A stretch of DNA of 50,551 nucleotides from Halomonas sp. SpR1 (lineage in GTDB: Bacteria; Pseudomonadota; Gammaproteobacteria; Pseudomonadales; Halomonadaceae). The notes under the pieces were generated by a model. The model was given only the letters and a program-made list of their open reading frames with translations. It was not told the DNA's origin and did not search any database. The DNA is taken from assembly GCF_031010175.1 (NCBI RefSeq), contig NZ_JAUAMB010000037.1, forward strand, positions 1-50,551, given 5' to 3'. The position numbers were made by a program, and so were the translations under genes. Positions 20,888-29,399 of the stretch are shown here, one piece after another (positions within the stretch are counted from its first letter, which is position 1; each line of letters starts with the position of its first letter).

Positions 20888-22561
20888 TTAGTGGGGCGGT
20901 CGCTGGCTAGCGTGGAGCATCTCCCGCGCGTGGGCGAGGGTTTGGTCTGAAAGTTTCACACCGCCCAGCATACGCGCCAGTTCGCTGATGCGGCCCTGTT
21001 CGTCGAGGAGCGCCATTTGGGTCAGCGTTGTGTCGCGCTTGGCCTGTTTCTCGATATGCAGGTGCTGGTGCGCCTGTGCCGCCACCTGGGGGAGGTGGGT
21101 CACGGTCATTACCTGGCCGTTTTCGCCCAGTTTGCGCAGCAGCTGGCCAACGATCTCTGCGGTGGCGCCGGAGATACCCACATCCACTTCGTCAAATACC
21201 AGGCTGGGCACTGTTGAGTGTGTCGCCGCGACGACTTGAATGGCCAGACTAATCCGCGACAATTCACCGCCGGAGGCAACCTTGGTTAATGGTCGCGCAG
21301 GCTGGCCTGGGTTGGCGCTGATCAAAAATTGCACGCGATCCAAGCCTTCCGGAGAGGGCGCGTCTTTGGCGGTGACTTCCACTTCAAAGCGCGCCTTGCC
21401 CATGGCCAAAAAGCCCAACTGCTGTTGCACCTCTTTGCCCAAACGAAGCGCGGCTTTTTGACGGCTCTCGGTGAGTTTCTTCGCCTTTTGGCGATACTCT
21501 TCGCGTAGCTCGACTACCCGTGCGCTGAGTGCCTCCAGGTCATTGCCACCCTCTTCGAGCTGAGCGACCTCCCGCTGTAAATCAGCATGCAGGGCGCAAA
21601 GCTCTTCAGGGGCAACGTGGTGCTTGCGAGCAATGCGATGGACATCGGCCATGCGCTCTTCTACCCAGGCGAGCCGCTCGGGATCTAGTTCGGTGGTGCT
21701 GGCGAGGCGGTTGAGTTCGCTGGAGGCCTCTTCCACTTGAATGCGCGCATCGCTCAGCATGGCCAGCGTGTTGGCCAGGGTGCCTTTGTCACTCCCCGGC
21801 AGCGCGCTTAAGTGAGCGAATGCCTGGTTGAGTAAAGACAGCGCGCCGCCCTCGTCGCTGGCGCAGCAGTCGGCAGCAAACTGGGTTTCGCGTAGGGTCT
21901 CCTCCGCGTGAGCCAGGGTGTGCTGCTCTTCCTCTAAAGTGGCTAATTCTCCCTCCGCTAAAGCGAGCTGATCCAGCTCCTCTACCTGGTAGCGCAGCAG
22001 CTGCCGTTTGGCTTCAACTTCGCTGCCTTCTTCACTGAGCTTCTTCAACTGTCGACGCGTATTGCGCCACTCGCGGAAGGTGTCGGCTAATCGAGCGGTG
22101 GCATCGTTTAGGCCAGCGTAATCGTCCAGCAAGGCAAGGTGGGTCTCTTCGCGCATTAAAGCGTGGTGAGCATGCTGGCCATGAATCTGAATCAGCTGCT
22201 CGCCGAGGGACTTTAAATCGGAGATGGTCGCGGGCTGGCCGTTGATCCACGCTTTGGAGCGGCCGTTGGCGGTGACCACGCGGCGCAGCAAACACTCTTC
22301 TGCCGGGAGCTCCCGGGCCGTCAGCCACTCGACGGCGGCGGGCAGGTGCTGAATATCGAACCGCGCGGAGAGGTCGGTGCGCTCGCGGCCATGGCGCACG
22401 CTACCCGCGTCGGCACGCTCGCCCAGGCAAAGCCCAAGGGCGCCTAGCAAAATCGACTTACCCGCCCCGGTTTCCCCGGTAATCGCGGTCATGCCGCCGG
22501 ATAAGTCGAGCTCTAAGTGATCGACGATGGCGAAATCTTGAATAGCTAGCTGAGTAAGCAT
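20888..22561 (-). CDS. recN: DNA repair protein RecN
   Basis: This 557-aa SMC-like ATPase acts in recombinational repair of double-strand breaks. It has Walker A GETGAGKS (about residues 29–36) near the N-terminus, two long coiled-coil stretches (about 150–220 and 270–370), the ABC signature LTKVASGGELSRISLAIQVV and Walker B PSLVFDEVDVGISG. Length fits the family (about 550). A LexA-like box lies 50 bp upstream, so SOS induction is likely, as in E. coli. Confidence 0.97.
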   Translation of the reverse strand: MLTQLAIQDFAIVDHLELDLSGGMTAITGETGAGKSILLGALGLCLGERADAGSVRHGRERTDLSARFDIQHLPAAVEWLTARELPAEECLLRRVVTANGRSKAWINGQPATISDLKSLGEQLIQIHGQHAHHALMREETHLALLDDYAGLNDATARLADTFREWRNTRRQLKKLSEEGSEVEAKRQLLRYQVEELDQLALAEGELATLEEEQHTLAHAEETLRETQFAADCCASDEGGALSLLNQAFAHLSALPGSDKGTLANTLAMLSDARIQVEEASSELNRLASTTELDPERLAWVEERMADVHRIARKHHVAPEELCALHADLQREVAQLEEGGNDLEALSARVVELREEYRQKAKKLTESRQKAALRLGKEVQQQLGFLAMGKARFEVEVTAKDAPSPEGLDRVQFLISANPGQPARPLTKVASGGELSRISLAIQVVAATHSTVPSLVFDEVDVGISGATAEIVGQLLRKLGENGQVMTVTHLPQVAAQAHQHLHIEKQAKRDTTLTQMALLDEQGRISELARMLGGVKLSDQTLAHAREMLHASQRPPH

Positions 22562-22610
22562 GGCGCCTCCCGAGGCGGTTCAGCACAGAAGCTGGATACT
22601 TATCCAATAG

Positions 22611-22626
22611 TTGTTGATTTATACAG
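22611..22626 (-). promoter_or_regulatory. LexA-like box of recN
   Basis: On the minus strand the site is CTGT-N8-ACAA, one base from CTGT-N8-ACAG, preceded by TA as in strong LexA sites. It is 50 bp before the recN start. Confidence 0.65.
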
Positions 22627-22653
22627 TAGTTAATAACTCACTTCAATGCACCT

Positions 22654-22681
22654 CTTGAGATGGAATTTATGGCCCCCATAT
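22654..22681 (+). promoter_or_regulatory. Sigma32 heat-shock promoter of grpE
   Basis: CTTGAG and CCCCATAT are separated by 14 bp, nearly the sigma32 consensus (CTTGAA, 13–15 bp, CCCCATnT). It lies about 105 bp upstream of grpE. Confidence 0.85.
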
Positions 22682-22786
22682 AGCCTGCATCGTTAGTTAA
22701 AGCTAGCTAGTTAAAGCGAGTGATTTACAGGCTTACTTTTTTGCGCGCTGCCCGCGTGGCTGCGCCCTACTTTATAGGAGCACAAC

Positions 22787-23428
22787 ATGGCGAAAGAACC
22801 GCAAACACCAATGGATGATGAGTTGGCCCGCCACGAGCAAGAAGCCGATGGCGCCGAGCAAGCGGCAGAGAAGGTCGCTGAAGAGCGCTTGATGGAGGGC
22901 GAGCTTGAAGGGTTGATCAATGACGAAGAGCCTCTAGAAGGCAGTTCCGACAACCCTGAAGCGGAAATGCTGGCAGCCCAGGTAGGCGAGTTAGAGCAAA
23001 GCCTGGCTGACGCCAAGGATCAAGCCCTGCGCGCCGCAGCAGAAGCGCAAAACGTGCGCCGCCGTGCTGAGCAGGAAGCCGAGAAAGCGCGCAAGTTTGC
23101 CTTGGAAAAGTTCGTTAAAGAGCTGTTGCCAGTGGTGGATAGCCTTGAGAAAGCGCTTGAGACCATGGAAGAGGGGGCCTCCGAGGTTCACCGTGAAGGC
23201 GTCTCCATGACCTTGAAAATGCAGTTGGATGTGCTCAACAAATTTGGCGTTGAAAGCATTGAGCCCCATGGCGAGCCCTTCGACCCCCAGGTGCACGAAG
23301 CCATGACCATGGTGCCAAACCCGGACATTGATCCGAACACCGTGATGGACGTTATGCAGAAAGGCTATTTGCTCAATGGACGCCTGGTGCGCCCGGCCAT
23401 GGTCGTAGTGAGTAAAAAAGCCGATTAA
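22787..23428 (+). CDS. grpE: DnaK nucleotide exchange factor GrpE
   Basis: This 213-aa co-chaperone releases ADP from DnaK. It has an acidic disordered start, a long coiled coil (about residues 60–110, AQVGELEQSLADAKDQALRA), the four-helix dimer region with RKFALEKFVKELLPVVDSLE, and the C-terminal beta domain with FGVESIEPHGEPFDPQVHEA and GYLLNGRLVRPAMVVVSK. TAGGAG lies nine bases upstream of the ATG. Its own sigma32 promoter and the adjacent dnaK make a heat-shock cluster. Confidence 0.97.
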   Translation: MAKEPQTPMDDELARHEQEADGAEQAAEKVAEERLMEGELEGLINDEEPLEGSSDNPEAEMLAAQVGELEQSLADAKDQALRAAAEAQNVRRRAEQEAEKARKFALEKFVKELLPVVDSLEKALETMEEGASEVHREGVSMTLKMQLDVLNKFGVESIEPHGEPFDPQVHEAMTMVPNPDIDPNTVMDVMQKGYLLNGRLVRPAMVVVSKKAD

Positions 23429-23486
23429 GCCACCGGCGGCCCAGAGTGTGAAACAAGAGCGTGAAATAAGAGTGTGAAAAAAAGCC

Positions 23487-23514
23487 CTTGAAATGTCAGC
23501 GGCGGCCCCCAAAT
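23487..23514 (+). promoter_or_regulatory. Sigma32 heat-shock promoter of dnaK
   Basis: CTTGAA and CCCCAAAT are separated by 14 bp: a perfect −35 and one mismatch in the −10. It lies 87 bp upstream of dnaK, so dnaK can be induced independently of grpE. Confidence 0.85.
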
Positions 23515-23600
23515 AAAGGGCAACCCCGCGGGGAAACCCGCAGACACGTTTTAAAAGACTAAATTTTCAGTTTTGTAACAACCGAATTCGAGGTATTGCT

Positions 23601-25535
23601 ATGGGACGTATAATTGGTATTGACCTGGGCACCACTAACTCTTGTGTGGCCGTGCTTGATGGTGACAGCGCTAAAGTAATTGAAAACGCCGAAGGCGGCC
23701 GCACGACGCCTTCTATCATCGCTTATACCGATGATGGCGAAACGCTGGTCGGTCAGGCCGCTAAACGCCAAGCCGTGACTAACCCAGAAAACACTCTGTA
23801 CGCCATCAAGCGTCTGATTGGCCGTCGTTTTAAAGATGACGTTGTCCAAAAAGACATCAAAATGGTGCCGTACAAAATCACCGAAGCCGACAATGGTGAT
23901 GCCTGGGTTGAAGTAAAAGGCAAAAAAATGGCGCCGCCGCAGGTAAGCGCGGAAGTGCTGAAGAAAATGAAGAAGACCGCCGAAGACTACCTGGGCGAAG
24001 CGGTCACCGAAGCGGTCATTACCGTACCGGCCTACTTCAACGACAGCCAGCGTCAGGCAACCAAAGACGCCGGCCGCATTGCGGGTCTGGACGTTAAGCG
24101 CATCATCAACGAGCCGACCGCTGCTGCTCTGGCCTACGGTATGGACAAAACCCGTGGCGACAAAACCATCGCGGTTTACGACCTGGGTGGCGGTACTTTC
24201 GATATTTCGATCATCGAAATTGCTGACGTTGACGGCGAAACCCAGTTTGAAGTGTTAGCCACCAACGGCGACACCTTCCTGGGCGGCGAAGACTTTGACC
24301 TGGCGCTGATCAACTACCTGGTCGACCAGTTCAAGTCTGACAGCGGCATTAATCTTTCCGGTGACAACCTGGCTATGCAGCGCCTCAAAGAAGCTGCCGA
24401 GAAAGCCAAAATTGAGCTTTCTAGCGCCCAGCAGACGGATGTGAACCTGCCGTACATCACCGCCGACAACACTGGCCCGAAACACCTTAACGTTAAGGTG
24501 ACCCGTGCCAAGCTGGAGGCGTTGGTAGACGATCTGGTTCAGCGCTCGCTCGAGCCGTGCAAAATGGCGCTGAAAGACGCTGGCCTGTCCGCGTCTGAAA
24601 TCGACGAAGTGATCCTGGTCGGCGGCCAGACACGTATGCCGATGGTGCAGAAGAAAGCGGCTGACTTCTTTGGTAAAGAAGCCCGTAAAGACGTTAACCC
24701 GGACGAAGCCGTGGCCGTGGGTGCCGCGATTCAGGGTGGCGTACTCGGTGGCGACGTTAAAGACGTGCTGTTGCTCGACGTTACCCCGCTCACCCTGGGT
24801 ATCGAAACCCTGGGTGGCGTGATGACGCCGCTGATCGACAAGAACACCACCATCCCGACCAAGAAGACCCAAACCTTCTCTACGGCGGATGACAATCAGA
24901 CGGCGGTGACCATCCACGCCGTTCAGGGCGAGCGCAAGCAAGTGTCGCAGAACAAATCGCTGGGTCGTTTTGACCTTGCCGATATTCCGCCTGCACCGCG
25001 CGGTGTGCCGCAGATCGAAGTCGCTTTCGATCTAGACGCCAACGGTATCCTGCACGTCTCGGCAAAAGATAAGGCCACTGGTAAAGAGCAGTCGATCGTC
25101 ATCAAGGCGTCTAGCGGCCTGTCCGAGGAAGAGGTTGAGCAGATGGTGCGCGATGCCGAAGCCCACGCGGAAGAGGACAAAAAGTTCGAAGCGTTGGTAC
25201 AGCTGCGTAACCAGGCTGATGGCATGATTCACGCCACGCGCAAAACGTTGGAAGAGGCTGGTGATAAAGCCACTGACGACGAAAAGCAGGCGATTGAAAC
25301 CGCGATCAGCGAGCTGGAAGAGGCCGTTAAAACAGACGACCAGGACGACATCCAGAAGAAACTGGATGCATTGACCGAAGCCTCTGGCAAGCTTGCCCAG
25401 AAAATGTACGCCGAGCAGGCTGAAGCGGCGCAGCAAGAGGGCGGTGAAGGTGCCGAGAACGCGGGCACCAAGCCGGAAGAAGACGTGGTTGACGCCGAGT
25501 ACGAAGAAGTCAACGACGATCAGAAAAAGCAGTAA
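23601..25535 (+). CDS. dnaK: Molecular chaperone DnaK (Hsp70)
   Basis: This 644-aa ATP-driven chaperone works with DnaJ and GrpE. The nucleotide-binding domain shows GIDLGTTNSCVAVLDG, AVITVPAYFNDSQRQATKDA, IAVYDLGGGTFDISI and VILVGGQTRMPMVQ; the substrate domain starts after DVLLLDVTPLTLGIETLGG, and the C-terminal tail ends DVVDAEYEEVNDDQKKQ, containing the usual EEV-like motif. GAGG stands nine bases before the ATG. Confidence 0.99.
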   Translation: MGRIIGIDLGTTNSCVAVLDGDSAKVIENAEGGRTTPSIIAYTDDGETLVGQAAKRQAVTNPENTLYAIKRLIGRRFKDDVVQKDIKMVPYKITEADNGDAWVEVKGKKMAPPQVSAEVLKKMKKTAEDYLGEAVTEAVITVPAYFNDSQRQATKDAGRIAGLDVKRIINEPTAAALAYGMDKTRGDKTIAVYDLGGGTFDISIIEIADVDGETQFEVLATNGDTFLGGEDFDLALINYLVDQFKSDSGINLSGDNLAMQRLKEAAEKAKIELSSAQQTDVNLPYITADNTGPKHLNVKVTRAKLEALVDDLVQRSLEPCKMALKDAGLSASEIDEVILVGGQTRMPMVQKKAADFFGKEARKDVNPDEAVAVGAAIQGGVLGGDVKDVLLLDVTPLTLGIETLGGVMTPLIDKNTTIPTKKTQTFSTADDNQTAVTIHAVQGERKQVSQNKSLGRFDLADIPPAPRGVPQIEVAFDLDANGILHVSAKDKATGKEQSIVIKASSGLSEEEVEQMVRDAEAHAEEDKKFEALVQLRNQADGMIHATRKTLEEAGDKATDDEKQAIETAISELEEAVKTDDQDDIQKKLDALTEASGKLAQKMYAEQAEAAQQEGGEGAENAGTKPEEDVVDAEYEEVNDDQKKQ

Positions 25536-25563
25536 CATCCTCTTTCTGTCAAGGAAAGCGGTG

Positions 25564-25585
25564 ACGCGGGAGCTTACTCCCGCGT
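25564..25585 (+). terminator. Hairpin after dnaK
   Basis: ACGCGGGAG-CTTA-CTCCCGCGT forms a perfect 9-bp stem 29 bp after the dnaK stop. The following T-run is weak, so it may act as a partial terminator lowering dnaJ transcription or as an mRNA-stabilising end. Confidence 0.65.
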
Positions 25586-25610
25586 TGCTGTTTCCGGGGC
25601 TAAAACGCAC

Positions 25611-25735
25611 ATAGTTAAGTATCACCGTAGTTAAGTATTACCGTAGTTAAGTATTACCGTAGTTAAGTATTACCGTAGTTAAGTATTACCGTAGTTAAGT
25701 ATCACGTATTTAAGTACCACGTACTTAAGTAACAG
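25611..25735 (+). repeat. 16-bp tandem repeat between dnaK and dnaJ
   Basis: Six units of GTAGTTAAGTATTACC (first and last slightly changed) start at 25611, 25627, 25643, 25659, 25675 and 25691, and two degenerate 15-bp units follow at 25706 and 25721. There are no spacers, so this is not a CRISPR. Each unit contains TTAAGTA. It lies between the dnaK hairpin and the dnaJ ribosome site, in the probable leader of dnaJ. Confidence 0.95.
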
Positions 25736-25793
25736 TTGAATACATGGCTAAATGTGCAGTTGAGTGCGTAGCTAACCAGGAGGCGTAGGGCCT

Positions 25794-26939
25794 ATGTCCA
25801 AACGCGATTATTACGAAGTCCTGGGTGTCGAAAAAGGGGCCGATCAGAAAGAGATCAAGAAGGCCTATCGCCGTCTGGCGCAAAAATTCCACCCTGATCG
25901 AAACCCGGACGATAAAACCTCTGCGGAAAAATTCCGCGAAGTGTCCGAAGCGTATGAAGTGCTCAGCGACGGCGAAAAGCGCGCTGCCTATGACCAGTTC
26001 GGCCATGCGGGCGTTGATGGCCAAGGTGGCGGTGGTGGTTTCGGCGGCGCAGGTGCTGGCGATTTCAGCGACATTTTCGGCGATGTATTTGGCGATATTT
26101 TTGGCGGAGGCGGTGGCCGGCGTCGTGGGCCCAATGCCCCGGCACGCGGCTCCGACCTGCGCTATAACCTAGAGCTGGATCTGGAGAACGCCGTTGCAGG
26201 CACAACAGTCGATATTCGCGTTCCGCGGCATATCGAGTGTGACCGCTGCGATGGTGGTGGCGCCGAACCAGGCTCCTCGAAAGAGACCTGCCCGACCTGT
26301 CACGGTCACGGTCAAGTGCGTATGCAGCAAGGCTTCTTTGCCGTGCAGCAGACCTGCCCCACCTGTCATGGCTCTGGCCAGCACATTAAAGTGCCGTGCC
26401 ATAAGTGTAATGGCGAAGGGCGCGTACGCGAGACCCGCACGCTGTCCGTCAAAATTCCGCCCGGCGTGGATACCGGCGACCGTATCCGCTTGAATGGCGA
26501 AGGCGAAAGCGGCGTTAACGGTGGTCCGCCTGGGGATCTGTACGTGCAGGTGGCGATCAAGCCGCACCATATCTTCCAGCGTGACGGTAAGCACCTGCAG
26601 TGCGATGTGCCGATTAATTTCGTCGACGCAGCGCTAGGTGGCGAGCTTGAAGTGCCCACGCTTGACGGTCGCGTGAAGTTGAAGATTCCGCCGGAAACCC
26701 AAACCGGCAAGCTGTTCCGCCTGCGCGGTAAAGGCGTGAAACCTGTACGCGGTGGTATGCCCGGCGACCTGCTGTGCAAAGTGGTCGTGGAAACCCCTGT
26801 CAAGCTTAACGATGAGCAGCGAGACCTACTGCGCCAGCTCCAGAAAAGCTTCGACGACAGCAACAGCCACAACCACTCACCGAAGAAAACCGGTTTCTTC
26901 GACAGCGTGAAGAGCTTCTTTGAAGATATGAAGCCGTAA
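25794..26939 (+). CDS. dnaJ: Co-chaperone DnaJ (Hsp40)
   Basis: This 381-aa type I Hsp40 delivers substrates to DnaK. The J domain (residues 1–70) has the HPD motif in QKFHPDRNPDD, followed by a Gly/Phe-rich linker, four CxxCxGxG-type zinc motifs (CDRCDGGG, CPTCHGHG, CPTCHGSG, CHKCNGEG, about residues 144–205) and the C-terminal peptide-binding domains. AGGAGG lies 12 bases upstream of the ATG. It is probably read from the dnaK transcript, through the hairpin and tandem repeat, or from its own promoter in that region. Confidence 0.99.
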   Translation: MSKRDYYEVLGVEKGADQKEIKKAYRRLAQKFHPDRNPDDKTSAEKFREVSEAYEVLSDGEKRAAYDQFGHAGVDGQGGGGGFGGAGAGDFSDIFGDVFGDIFGGGGGRRRGPNAPARGSDLRYNLELDLENAVAGTTVDIRVPRHIECDRCDGGGAEPGSSKETCPTCHGHGQVRMQQGFFAVQQTCPTCHGSGQHIKVPCHKCNGEGRVRETRTLSVKIPPGVDTGDRIRLNGEGESGVNGGPPGDLYVQVAIKPHHIFQRDGKHLQCDVPINFVDAALGGELEVPTLDGRVKLKIPPETQTGKLFRLRGKGVKPVRGGMPGDLLCKVVVETPVKLNDEQRDLLRQLQKSFDDSNSHNHSPKKTGFFDSVKSFFEDMKP

Positions 26940-26975
26940 AACTGTAATAATGGTTAGCAGTTAGTTGTTTGGTTC

Positions 26976-27003
26976 AAAAACCCTCGGTTCGCCGGGGGTT
27001 TTT
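26976..27003 (+). terminator. Terminator after dnaJ
   Basis: AAAAACCCTCGG-TTCG-CCGGGGGTTTTT forms a stem with two internal mismatches followed by T's, 37 bp after the dnaJ stop; it ends the heat-shock cluster. Confidence 0.85.
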
Positions 27004-27027
27004 GCTGTTTAGGGGATGCTGCGCGCA

Positions 27028-27927
27028 ATGGATAACCTTCAGGATAAACCCATAAAGGGAATTTTGCTCCGGGTGCTATCAGGTGCCCTATTCACCGGCA
27101 TGCTGGTATGCATCAAGGCAGTCAGTGACGAAGTGCCTGTGGGGCAATCGATATTTTTTCGCTCGCTGTTTGCGCTGTTCCCGATCGTTATCTTTTTAAT
27201 GATCCGCCGTGAGTTTCCCAAAGCGTTGGTCACCCGCCGACCGCTGGGTCATTTATTGCGCTCTGGGTTGGGCGCGGCGGCGATGTTCTTCTCGTTTTCC
27301 TCCGTGGCGTTCTTGCCAGTGGCCGAGGCGACGCTGTTGATTCAACTGGCGCCGGTGTTTATGGCGATAGGTGGCGTGCTGCTGCTCGGTGAAAAGTTCT
27401 CCTTTTATCGCGCAGGCGCTGTTGTGCTGGCTCTTGCGGGTATGGCTGTGCTGGTGCTTCCTGGGCTTAACGCAAGCGAAGGCGATGGGCGGCTGCTGGG
27501 TTATGTGCTGGGTACGCTGGGGGCGCTATTGACCGCCGGGGCGCTGCTTACCGTTCGGCGCATCTCGCGCACCGAAACCGCCGGCTCCATTGCCTTCTAC
27601 TTCATTGTGGTGGCAGCGCTAGCCGGGCTGGCGACGCTGCCGCTGGGGTGGGCCTCACTTAGCCACACTCAGTTTGGCCTTTTGGTGCTCTCAGGGTTGT
27701 TTGGCGGGGCGGGGCACATCGCCATGACGCTGGCGTTTCGCTATGCTGAAGTCTCGCGGTTGGCTCCCTTTGAGTATGTGGCGCTGGTGTGGCCTGTGAT
27801 TGCCGATTGGGTGCTGTTTGGTATACCGGTCTCTAGTGGCTTCCTGCTCGCGCTACCGCTGATGTTATCCGGGGTAGCGCTTGCGGCGATGGAGGGGCGA
27901 CGGATTAAATGGCTATTTCGACGATAA
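27028..27927 (+). CDS. EamA-family (DMT) membrane transporter
   Basis: The product of about 300 residues has ten predicted hydrophobic segments in two EamA halves (about residues 10–135 and 145–290 of the longest frame), the usual layout of drug/metabolite exporters. Motifs include FFRSLFALFPI, EATLLIQLAPVFMAIGGVLL with a nearby LGEKFSFYRAGAVVLALAGM, and FEYVALVWPVIADW. The substrate cannot be told; relatives export amino acids or other small metabolites. Two starts are possible: ATG at 27016 leaves no room for a ribosome site, so the ATG at 27028, 12 bases after AGGGG, is preferred. It stands alone between dnaJ and a DUF2218 gene. Confidence 0.92.
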   Translation: MDNLQDKPIKGILLRVLSGALFTGMLVCIKAVSDEVPVGQSIFFRSLFALFPIVIFLMIRREFPKALVTRRPLGHLLRSGLGAAAMFFSFSSVAFLPVAEATLLIQLAPVFMAIGGVLLLGEKFSFYRAGAVVLALAGMAVLVLPGLNASEGDGRLLGYVLGTLGALLTAGALLTVRRISRTETAGSIAFYFIVVAALAGLATLPLGWASLSHTQFGLLVLSGLFGGAGHIAMTLAFRYAEVSRLAPFEYVALVWPVIADWVLFGIPVSSGFLLALPLMLSGVALAAMEGRRIKWLFRR

Positions 27928-28073
27928 GCTGGAGTTGGCCTTTCGAGCAACGACTATCAAAGCGCTGCGCGGAAACATGCCGTTCCAGTGTATTGTCATT
28001 CGCTGCTTGGTGCTGGTCACTGCGGGCATTACGCTAGTAGGTATTTTATTGATGCTTTTATGGAGGAGTCATC

Positions 28074-28355
28074 ATGCCTTTATCTCGTGTTGAAATTGCC
28101 ACGCCTTCCGCCGAGCGTTTAATCAATCGTCTGTGCAAACACTGGGCGCATAAGCTGGAGGTCGAGCAGAGCGATCAGCAAGCCACCATCACCTTTGCCA
28201 CTGGTACCTGCTTAATGCTCGCGGAGCCCGATAAATTAGTGGTGGCTCTCGAAACTCTCGAAGAGGAGCATTTGGATGAGCTTGAAGGTGTGGTCGAGCG
28301 CCATCTGATCCGAATGGCAGGCGATGAAGAGCTGGCGATCGTATGGGAGAACTGA
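28074..28355 (+). CDS. DUF2218-family protein
   Basis: This 93-aa protein (MPLSRVEIATPSAERLINRL, LCKHWAHKLEVEQSD, GTCLMLAEPDKLVVALETLE, EGVVERHLIRMAGDEEL) matches DUF2218, small proteins often linked to siderophore or metal genes; the function is unknown. GGAGGAG lies seven bases upstream. No siderophore genes are nearby. The 146 bases before it show no further feature. Confidence 0.88.
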   Translation: MPLSRVEIATPSAERLINRLCKHWAHKLEVEQSDQQATITFATGTCLMLAEPDKLVVALETLEEEHLDELEGVVERHLIRMAGDEELAIVWEN

Positions 28356-28433
28356 GTTGCCCTTGGCTAGGTTAGTCGTTGTGGGAGGGAGCTTCAGCTC
28401 GCGAATGTCGAACGCCGAATGCGCCGGCGCCTC

Positions 28434-28442
28434 TGCTATAAT
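28434..28442 (+). promoter_or_regulatory. Extended −10 promoter of dapB
   Basis: TGCTATAAT is a perfect sigma70 −10 with the TGn extension, 63 bp upstream of the dapB start. The −35 region is poor, as usual for extended −10 promoters. Confidence 0.6.
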
Positions 28443-28505
28443 CGCGACAAATTTTGATCTCGCTATTTTTCGCACGCAACTGAAACCCAGAGCGCAGGAG
28501 TTCGC

Positions 28506-29312
28506 ATGACCCGAATTGCCATTGTAGGCGTGGCTGGCCGCATGGGCCGGACGTTAGTAAATGCTGTAGAGCAAGAGGCTAAGGCGACGCTAGCCGGTGG
28601 AATCGTGGAGCCAGGCAGCTCTTTGGCGGGCGCTGACATTGGCGAGCTTGCCGGGATGGGGAAGCGTGGCGTTGCCGCGGTAGACTCTCTGGACTCGATT
28701 GTCGATGACTTTGATGTGCTGATCGACTTCACCGCACCACAGGTCACCTTGGCCAACCTGGCATTCTGCGCCGAGCACGGTAAACGTATCGTGATTGGCA
28801 CTACCGGTATGAGCGATGATGAACTGGCCCAGCTCGATAGCTACCGCGAAAAGGTCGCTATGGTGTTCGCACCCAATATGAGCGTTGGGGTTAATTTGAC
28901 CCTAAAGCTGCTTGAAACCGCTGCCAAAGCGCTGGGCGATGAAGGCTACGACATTGAAGTGATCGAGTCCCACCATCGCCATAAGGTCGATGCGCCTTCC
29001 GGCACCGCGATCAATATGGGCGAAGTGATTGCCGACAGCCTGGGGCGTAACCTGAAAGAACACGGCGTGTTCGAGCGGGTTGGTCAGTGCGGCCCGCGCA
29101 GCGATAAAGAGATCGGCTTTGCCACCGTGCGCGCGGGGGATATCGTCGGTGAGCACACGGTGATGTTTGCCACCGAAGGCGAGCGCATCGAAATCACCCA
29201 TAAAGCCTCCAGCAGGATGACCTTTGCCAAAGGCGCGGTGCGTGCGGCGCGCTGGGTCGCCGATAAAGAGAGCGGTCGTTACGATATGCAGGATGTGTTA
29301 GCGCTGAGCTAG
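28506..29312 (+). CDS. dapB: 4-hydroxy-tetrahydrodipicolinate reductase
   Basis: This 268-aa enzyme of lysine and meso-diaminopimelate synthesis reduces hydroxytetrahydrodipicolinate with NAD(P)H. It has the Rossmann loop GVAGRMGR at residues 8–15, VLIDFTAPQVTLANL, GTTGMSDDELAQL, and the catalytic ESHHRHKVDAPSGTA (about residues 158–172), with His-His and Lys in place. CAGGAG lies seven bases upstream. In many gammaproteobacteria it is followed directly by carAB; here a methyltransferase gene intervenes. Confidence 0.98.
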   Translation: MTRIAIVGVAGRMGRTLVNAVEQEAKATLAGGIVEPGSSLAGADIGELAGMGKRGVAAVDSLDSIVDDFDVLIDFTAPQVTLANLAFCAEHGKRIVIGTTGMSDDELAQLDSYREKVAMVFAPNMSVGVNLTLKLLETAAKALGDEGYDIEVIESHHRHKVDAPSGTAINMGEVIADSLGRNLKEHGVFERVGQCGPRSDKEIGFATVRAGDIVGEHTVMFATEGERIEITHKASSRMTFAKGAVRAARWVADKESGRYDMQDVLALS

Positions 29313-29351
29313 CAGAGCGATTGATAGCACCCTTATTGGTCGTTAGCGAGC

Positions 29352-29399
29352 GAGAAGGGGGAAGCTCCCTTCTCTCCTTAACAAACGGCGGGGTTTGTT
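29352..29399. terminator. Hairpins between dapB and the methyltransferase gene
   Basis: GAGAAGGG…CCCTTCTC (29352–29374) and AACAAAC…GTTTGTT (29380–29399) lie between two convergent genes. The second has A/T-rich arms and reaches the methyltransferase stop; they may end transcription from both sides. Confidence 0.55.

Noticed and set aside
24255..24941. A 228-codon minus-strand frame inside dnaK
   Set aside because: It is the antisense shadow of a G+C-rich, highly expressed gene; His/Val/Gln-rich composition is typical of such shadows.
25611..25735. Possible CRISPR array after dnaK
   Set aside because: The 16-bp units are directly adjacent with no spacers and no cas genes are near; it is a plain tandem repeat.
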